Positions 6,813 through 10,399 of a DNA stretch of 10,399 nucleotides are shown in pieces (position 1 is the first letter of the stretch; the number at the start of each line of letters is the position of its first letter). The position numbers were made by a program, and so were the translations under genes. Under the pieces are notes generated by a model. The model saw nothing but the letters and a program-made list of their open reading frames with translations. It searched no databases and was not told the DNA's origin. The stretch covers positions 1 through 10,399 of the forward strand of contig JAOZMN010000081.1 of assembly GCA_029934265.1 (NCBI GenBank), in the 5' to 3' direction. The DNA is from Bacteroidales bacterium. Lineage in GTDB: Bacteria; Bacteroidota; Bacteroidia; Bacteroidales; JAADGE01.

Positions 6813-7973
6813 ATGACAAATATACCAAAAAAAGCAGATATACTTTTCAGTGCGTATTCGGTAGAACCATATCAAATACTGAAAGATGCCATGAAAAGAA
6901 AAAAAGAAGACATAATTCAAGAACTTCTTGATTCAGGACTCAGAGGAAGGGGCGGAGCAGGTTTCCCTACAGGAATGAAATGGAAATTCGGAGCAGCGGA
7001 AAAAGCAGACCAAAAATATGTAATCTGCAACGCAGACGAAGGTGAACCCGGAACTTTTAAAGATAAAAAGTTACTTACTGATGTTCCTCGTAAAACAATT
7101 TCCGGTATGGCAATTTGTGCCTATGTTACAGGAGCTACTAAAGGCTTTATATACCTTCGTGCCGAATACAGATACTTATTGGCAAGTCTTGAAAAAGAAA
7201 TCGAAGTTTTTGAGCAAAAAGCAAAAGAGTTCGGTTTGGATTTTGAAATTAAAATATTCATGGGAGCAGGTGCGTACGTATGCGGAGAAGAAACAGCTCT
7301 TATAGAATCAATGGAAGGAAAAAGGGGCGAGCCGAGGAATAAACCACCCTACCCTATTCAAAATGGTTATCTCGGAAAACCAACAATAGTAAACAATGTT
7401 GAAACCCTTGCTTCTGTATCAATGGTTTGTCGATTAGGAGCCGAAGAATACAAAAAACTCGGAACAAGCGACCAGAAAGGTTCAAAATTATTTTCTATTT
7501 CAGGTGATTCTCCCAAAGAAGGCGTACATGAATTAGAACTTGGAATGAAAGTTTCCGATTTCGTAACAGAATATGGCGACGGCGATACAAAAGCTATACA
7601 AGTAGGCGGTGTTGCCGGATATTGTATTCCTCGCAAAAAATTTGAATCCACAATAATAGGTGAAGGTCAAACTACCGGAGGTTCAACTTTAATTTTTAAC
7701 TCTACACGTTCGATGTACAGAGTTTTACACAACTATCTTGATTTTTATGCAGAAGAATCTTGCGGACAATGTACTCCTTGCCGAGTCGGCTGTCAACAAC
7801 TTCTGAAAGGAATTGAAGCTGTAAAAGCAGGAACTAAACCACCTAAATATTTAGACCAACTTATGAAATTAAGTAACACTATGAACTTAACTTCAAAATG
7901 CGGTTTAGGACAATCGGTAACAAATTCTTTTACAACAATAGTAGAAAACTTTAGAGAAGAAATGATTTTCTAA
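6813..7973 (+). CDS. hydB: NuoF-like NADH/FMN subunit of [FeFe] hydrogenase (HydB/HndC type, minimal form)
   Basis: The flavoprotein subunit that exchanges hydride with NAD(H) through FMN and passes electrons to an adjacent [4Fe-4S] cluster; homologous to NuoF of complex I. Visible motifs: the FMN/NADH glycine-rich loop GLRGRGGAGFPTGMKWKF (about 43-59), CNADEGEPGTFKD (72-84), GAGAYVCGEETALIESMEG (151-169), the SLBB-type region GVHELELGMKVSDFVTEYG (237-255), and the cluster ligands Cys317, Cys320, Cys323 in SCGQCTPCR plus Cys363 (C-x2-C-x2-C-x39-C). At 386 residues it starts directly at the NuoF core and stops about 20 residues after the last cysteine. Classical bifurcating HydB (about 600 residues) adds an N-terminal thioredoxin-like [2Fe-2S] domain and a C-terminal 2[4Fe-4S] domain; both are absent. 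The start is set by the AGGAGG ribosome site. It lies between hydC and hydA in one operon; nuoF or hndC are alternative names. Confidence 0.94.
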   Translation: MTNIPKKADILFSAYSVEPYQILKDAMKRKKEDIIQELLDSGLRGRGGAGFPTGMKWKFGAAEKADQKYVICNADEGEPGTFKDKKLLTDVPRKTISGMAICAYVTGATKGFIYLRAEYRYLLASLEKEIEVFEQKAKEFGLDFEIKIFMGAGAYVCGEETALIESMEGKRGEPRNKPPYPIQNGYLGKPTIVNNVETLASVSMVCRLGAEEYKKLGTSDQKGSKLFSISGDSPKEGVHELELGMKVSDFVTEYGDGDTKAIQVGGVAGYCIPRKKFESTIIGEGQTTGGSTLIFNSTRSMYRVLHNYLDFYAEESCGQCTPCRVGCQQLLKGIEAVKAGTKPPKYLDQLMKLSNTMNLTSKCGLGQSVTNSFTTIVENFREEMIF

Positions 7974-8038
7974 GCTCCAAGAGCTTTTTAATATTGTTTT
8001 TTGCCGGCTTTTAAAACTTTAAAAATAAAACGGCAAAA
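7972..8038 (+). other. hydB-hydA spacer with two inverted repeats
   Basis: The 91-base gap between hydB and hydA holds a short hairpin AAGCTC-CAA-GAGCTT (7972-7977 with 7981-7986) that overlaps the hydB stop and is followed by TTTTA-like sequence. A second repeat pairs TTTTGCCG (7999-8006) with CGGCAAAA (8031-8038) around an AT-rich 24-base loop. The first resembles a weak terminator or attenuator; the second lacks a T-run and could be an mRNA stability or processing element. No -7 promoter match was found here, so hydA is likely co-transcribed with hydB. Confidence 0.4.
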
Positions 8039-8064
8039 CTAAATTTCATTAAAAATAAGTAATT

Positions 8065-9849
8065 ATGACCAATATAACATTAAAAATAGACAATGTTGAT
8101 GTTACCGTTGAAAAAGGAACATCAATACTTGATGCCGCAAAAAAAGTTGATATAAGAATACCGACTTTGTGTCATCACGAGGACTTGTGCATTGCGGGTA
8201 ATTGCCGTATATGCGTTGTCGAACAGATAGGAAAACATACTCTTACGGCTTCTTGTGCCACCCCGGCAGAAGACGGTATGGAAATTAAAACTTCCTCGCC
8301 AAAAATAAGAAAAGCCAGAAAAGATATTATGTCCCTTCTTGTTTCGGAACATAATACTCAATGTACAACTTGTTATCGTTCAACAAATTGCGAACTTCAA
8401 GACCTTGCAGCAGAGTATAACATCGACAATGAAACTTATCTAAGCGTTCTAAAACCGAATTTAGAAATAGATAAATCATCGTGGTCGATAGAAAAAGACG
8501 ACAGTAAATGTATCAGATGTCAGCGTTGTGTCCGTACTTGTGCAGATATTCAAGGAGTTAATGCACTTGCCGTAACTGAAAAAGGTAATGAAATGCGAGT
8601 TTCTACTTTCATGCACCTTACAATGAACGAAATCGTTTGTACAAATTGCGGTCAATGTATAACTCACTGCCCAACAGGAGCTTTAACAGAAAGAAGATAT
8701 TACGACGAAATTTGGGACGCAATAGACGACCCTGATAAACACGTAGTTGTAAATACCGCTCCTTCGGTAAGAGTTGCACTTGGTGAAATGTTCGGATATG
8801 AAGTCGGAACACAAGTAACAGGACAAATGGTAACTGCTCTCAAAAAAATGGGATTCGATGCAGTACTCGATACCGATTTTGCAGCCGATCTTACTATTAT
8901 TGAAGAAGGACACGAGCTTCTTGCTCGCTTGAAAGCTGCTCTTGTAGATAAAGACCCAAATATAAAATTACCGATGATTACTTCCTGTTCTCCGGGCTGG
9001 GTGAAATTTATCGAACACATGTATCCTAATCATTTGGGACATCTTTCTACCTGCAAATCGCCTCAACAAATGTTCGGAGCGGCAGTAAAAACTTACTATG
9101 CCGAGAAAAAAGGTATCGACCCTTCTAAAATTGTTTGTGTAGCCGGAATGCCTTGTGCTGCAAAAAAATACGAAGCCAACAGACCGGAAATGCGTTCGAG
9201 CGGTTATCAAGATATTGATGCAGGACTTACAACTCGTGAAATCGGACACATGATTAAACAATCCGGTTTAGACTTTAAAGACCTTGAAAACGGAGAATTT
9301 GACAGCCTTATGGGTGAATCTACCGGAGCAGGTGTCATTTTCGGAGCAACCGGCGGAGTTATGGAAGCGGCATTAAGAACTGTTTATGCAGTAATTACAG
9401 GTCGTCCCGTTCCTTTTGAAAGATTAAATATTACTCCTGTAAGAGGATTGAAAGGGATTAAAGAAGCCGGTATTAAATTTGAAAATTGTTTGCCGGAATA
9501 CAGTTGGTTAGAGGGTGTTGAAGCAAAAGTTGCAATAGCACACGGACTTACAAATGCAAGAGTAATCATGGACGAAGTTGCGGCAGGTACTTCTCCTTAT
9601 CATTTTATTGAAATAATGGCTTGTCCGGGCGGTTGTATCGGCGGAGGCGGACAACCTATTCCGACAACTGATGCTGTCAGAATAAAACGTACGGAAGCTA
9701 TCTACAAAGAAGATATGGAAAAACCAATCCGTATGTCGCACGAAAATCCTGAAATTACTGAAATTTACGAAAAATTCTTAAAAGCTCCTTTGGGTGAAAA
9801 ATCACACAAATTGTTGCACACAAAATACAGAACTCGTAAACGATACTAA
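8065..9849 (+). CDS. hydA: NAD-linked [FeFe] hydrogenase catalytic subunit, group A (HydA/HndD type)
   Basis: Catalyses reversible 2H+ + 2e- to H2 at the H-cluster in the cytoplasm, coupled to NADH through HydB/HydC. The 594 residues read in order: plant-type [2Fe-2S] domain with Cys36, Cys47, Cys50, Cys64; NuoG-like His-ligated [4Fe-4S] with His96, Cys100, Cys103, Cys109 (H-x3-C-x2-C-x5-C); two [4Fe-4S] clusters with Cys149/152/155/159 and Cys192/195/198/202 (CTNCGQCITHCPTGA); and the H-domain. H-cluster motifs are L1 TSCSPGW (306-312), L2 MPCAAKKYE (362-370, Cys364) and L3 EIMACPGGCIGGGGQP (516-531, Cys520 and Cys524). A small-subunit-like tail ends EKSHKLLHTKYRTRKRY. L1 departs from the textbook TSCCPxW, with Ser309 in the second cysteine position. 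There is no extra C-terminal [2Fe-2S] domain as in Thermotoga HydA. It is the last gene of the operon, followed by a strong terminator. The maturases HydE, HydF and HydG must be encoded elsewhere. Confidence 0.96.
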   Translation: MTNITLKIDNVDVTVEKGTSILDAAKKVDIRIPTLCHHEDLCIAGNCRICVVEQIGKHTLTASCATPAEDGMEIKTSSPKIRKARKDIMSLLVSEHNTQCTTCYRSTNCELQDLAAEYNIDNETYLSVLKPNLEIDKSSWSIEKDDSKCIRCQRCVRTCADIQGVNALAVTEKGNEMRVSTFMHLTMNEIVCTNCGQCITHCPTGALTERRYYDEIWDAIDDPDKHVVVNTAPSVRVALGEMFGYEVGTQVTGQMVTALKKMGFDAVLDTDFAADLTIIEEGHELLARLKAALVDKDPNIKLPMITSCSPGWVKFIEHMYPNHLGHLSTCKSPQQMFGAAVKTYYAEKKGIDPSKIVCVAGMPCAAKKYEANRPEMRSSGYQDIDAGLTTREIGHMIKQSGLDFKDLENGEFDSLMGESTGAGVIFGATGGVMEAALRTVYAVITGRPVPFERLNITPVRGLKGIKEAGIKFENCLPEYSWLEGVEAKVAIAHGLTNARVIMDEVAAGTSPYHFIEIMACPGGCIGGGGQPIPTTDAVRIKRTEAIYKEDMEKPIRMSHENPEITEIYEKFLKAPLGEKSHKLLHTKYRTRKRY

Positions 9850-9865
9850 ATTAATAATTTAGAAT

Positions 9866-9897
9866 AAAAAAGCCTTATGTTTACATAAGGCTTTTTT
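9866..9897 (+). terminator. Strong rho-independent terminator of the hydrogenase operon
   Basis: A 15-base perfect inverted repeat (AAAAAAGCCTTATGT at 9866-9880 with ACATAAGGCTTTTTT at 9883-9897) ends in six T residues, 16 bases after the hydA stop. The A-run on the left arm means the minus strand also ends in six T residues, so the hairpin can stop the convergent minus-strand genes too. Confidence 0.92.
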
Positions 9898-9906
9898 ATT
9901 TATGTT

Positions 9907-9925
9907 AAGGTCTTCGACCTTTTTA
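9907..9925 (+). terminator. Second, smaller terminator-like hairpin
   Basis: AAGGTC (9907-9912) pairs with GACCTT (9916-9921) around a TTC loop and is followed directly by further T residues on the plus strand. It stands 10 bases beyond the main terminator, so it may act as a backup stop for hydrogenase transcripts. The stem is only six base pairs, and the minus strand has no T-run after it. Confidence 0.5.
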
Positions 9926-10007
9926 ATGGGGCAAAGTTGCGTTTATAAAAATCTAATAGTCAGAGCATTACGCAAAAGCAGATGCGGAAAAACTTTTGTA
10001 TTAGTAC

Positions 10008-10187
10008 TTAATACGACTTTACGAAATTAAAAATAAGCACCAATAACACAATAACCGGCAGCCTTGTCTGATAGGACAAGATAAATTGCAGATAATATTT
10101 ATAAGTTCTATTTCGGTAGTGACATTCACTACATTTGCCACAAGATTGACAGGTAAAATTAAATTCAAGTAATTTTATAAATCCCAC
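10008..10187 (-). CDS. Small CxxCGxCxxC protein with C-terminal membrane helix, function unknown
   Basis: A 59-residue frame not expected from chance sequence. Reading from GTG at 10187, it begins MGFIKLLEFNFTCQSCGKC and contains a compact four-cysteine cluster, Cys13, Cys16, Cys19 and Cys22 (CxxCGxCxxC), followed by CHYRNRTYKYYLQF, then a single hydrophobic helix (about residues 43-56, LPVIVLLVLIFNFV) and a short KSY end. The cysteine pattern suggests zinc or iron-sulfur binding at the membrane face; no known family is recognised with certainty. The start overlaps the 3' end of the upstream methyltransferase frame by 23 bases in another phase, as in translationally coupled pairs. The frame also stays open upstream of GTG, so an earlier start, or a frameshift joining the two frames, cannot be excluded. 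Transcription converges on the hydrogenase operon. Confidence 0.55.
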   Translation of the reverse strand: MGFIKLLEFNFTCQSCGKCSECHYRNRTYKYYLQFILSYQTRLPVIVLLVLIFNFVKSY

Positions 10188-10399
10188 GCAAATAAATTCC
10201 GTTTTCGTCCGAAAGTTCGTTAATGTTTTTAAATCTTAATTTGTAACGCTGTATTCTTCCTACCCTCTTGTAAGGGTGGTACGATTGCGGTTCAATTATT
10301 TCCAAATTAAGTTGTTCGTAACCATGTTTTTCAAATAAAATTTCGATTGATTTTTTGCTGAAATGATGATAATGCGGATTGTTCAAAAGTGAATCCGTT
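10165..10399 (-). CDS. Probable SAM-dependent methyltransferase, C-terminal fragment (start outside window)
   Basis: The minus-strand frame is open from the right edge (TDSLLNNPHYHHFSKKSIE...) to the TGA at 10165-10167, showing 77 residues. The segment NNPHYHHFSKKSIEILFEKHGY resembles the late region of class I methyltransferases, where a short N-P-x-H-x-x-x-F-[ST] motif is followed by a helix ending in the xxGF/GY turn (resi-due type seen in methyltransferase families 11, 12 and 23). The rest (LEIIEPQSYHPYKRVGRIQR, NELSDENGIYLRGIYKIT) would be the final strands. The SAM-binding glycine motif is outside the window, so the assignment rests on this tail only. The TTG at 10386 could be read as a start, but the in-frame residues before it and the lack of a full domain argue for a partial gene. 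Its 3' end overlaps the small cysteine-cluster gene. Confidence 0.6.
   Translation of the reverse strand, partial: TDSLLNNPHYHHFSKKSIEILFEKHGYEQLNLEIIEPQSYHPYKRVGRIQRYKLRFKNINELSDENGIYLRGIYKIT

Noticed and set aside
8700..9020. 106-codon minus-strand frame opposite hydA
   Set aside because: It is the antisense of conserved H-cluster coding sequence and shows no independent family motifs; several similar shadow frames lie along hydA.
9933..9941. CAACTTTGC on the minus strand resembling a -7 promoter element
   Set aside because: It has a mismatch in the TA of TAnnTTTG, no TTTG at the right distance, and would only drive transcription into the end of hydA.
9973..9998. CAAAAG / CTTTTG repeat between the terminators and the small gene
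   Set aside because: Six AT-rich base pairs with a 14-base loop; too weak to call as a terminator of the minus-strand genes.
10063..10080. Inverted repeat CTTGTC / GACAAG
   Set aside because: Six-bp stem inside the small gene, without a T-run on either strand; probably incidental.
10116..10132. Perfect hairpin GTAGTGA-CAT-TCACTAC
   Set aside because: It lies within the small cysteine-cluster gene (codons for CSECHY) and has no T-run, so it is not called as a terminator or regulatory element.
1..10399. CRISPR arrays, tRNA or rRNA genes, insertion sequences
   Set aside because: No regularly spaced repeats, tRNA-like cloverleaf, rRNA segments or transposase frames were seen in the window.

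Overview
The window is AT-rich chromosomal DNA from a bacterium that is most probably an anaerobic or fermentative member of the Bacteroidota. The lineage is inferred from the RecA and HolA sequences, from a TonB-dependent receptor with an N-terminal carboxypeptidase-regulatory-like domain, from membrane-anchored LytTR regulation, from promoter-like TTTG / TAnnTTTG elements, and from the general absence of Shine-Dalgarno sequences. The [FeFe] hydrogenase operon points to an anaerobic, hydrogen-producing (or hydrogen-oxidising) lifestyle.

Region 1 (1-2642, + strand) is housekeeping: the C-terminal 200 residues of recA, a small two-helix membrane protein, holA (DNA polymerase III delta subunit) and a rhomboid intramembrane protease with an intact Ser/His dyad. 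The small protein and holA both appear to start at TTG. Region 2 (2643-6172) is a regulator/receptor pair: a four-helix membrane protein with a C-terminal LytTR DNA-binding domain, then a 795-residue TonB-dependent outer-membrane receptor closed by a strong terminator. Between them lie two exact 9-bp direct repeats 21 bp apart, which is the geometry LytTR proteins bind, just upstream of a Bacteroidota-type promoter. The simplest reading is a self-contained regulatory unit in which the membrane LytTR protein controls the receptor gene.

Region 3 (6173-9897) is a three-gene operon for an NAD-linked [FeFe] hydrogenase: a NuoE-like subunit (HydC), a minimal NuoF-like subunit (HydB) and the catalytic HydA, followed by a strong terminator. 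Electrons from NADH would enter through FMN on HydB, pass through the iron-sulfur clusters of HydC/HydB and the N-terminal clusters of HydA, and reach the H-cluster. HydB lacks both the N-terminal thioredoxin-like [2Fe-2S] domain and the C-terminal 2[4Fe-4S] ferredoxin domain of classical bifurcating HydB, so the enzyme may be NADH-dependent without ferredoxin bifurcation. No maturation genes (hydE, hydF, hydG) are in the window.

Region 4 (9898-10399) holds a convergent minus-strand pair: the C-terminal part of a probable SAM-dependent methyltransferase entering from the right edge, overlapped by a short 59-codon gene encoding a CxxCGxCxxC protein with one C-terminal membrane helix. That small gene fills what otherwise looks like an intergenic gap.
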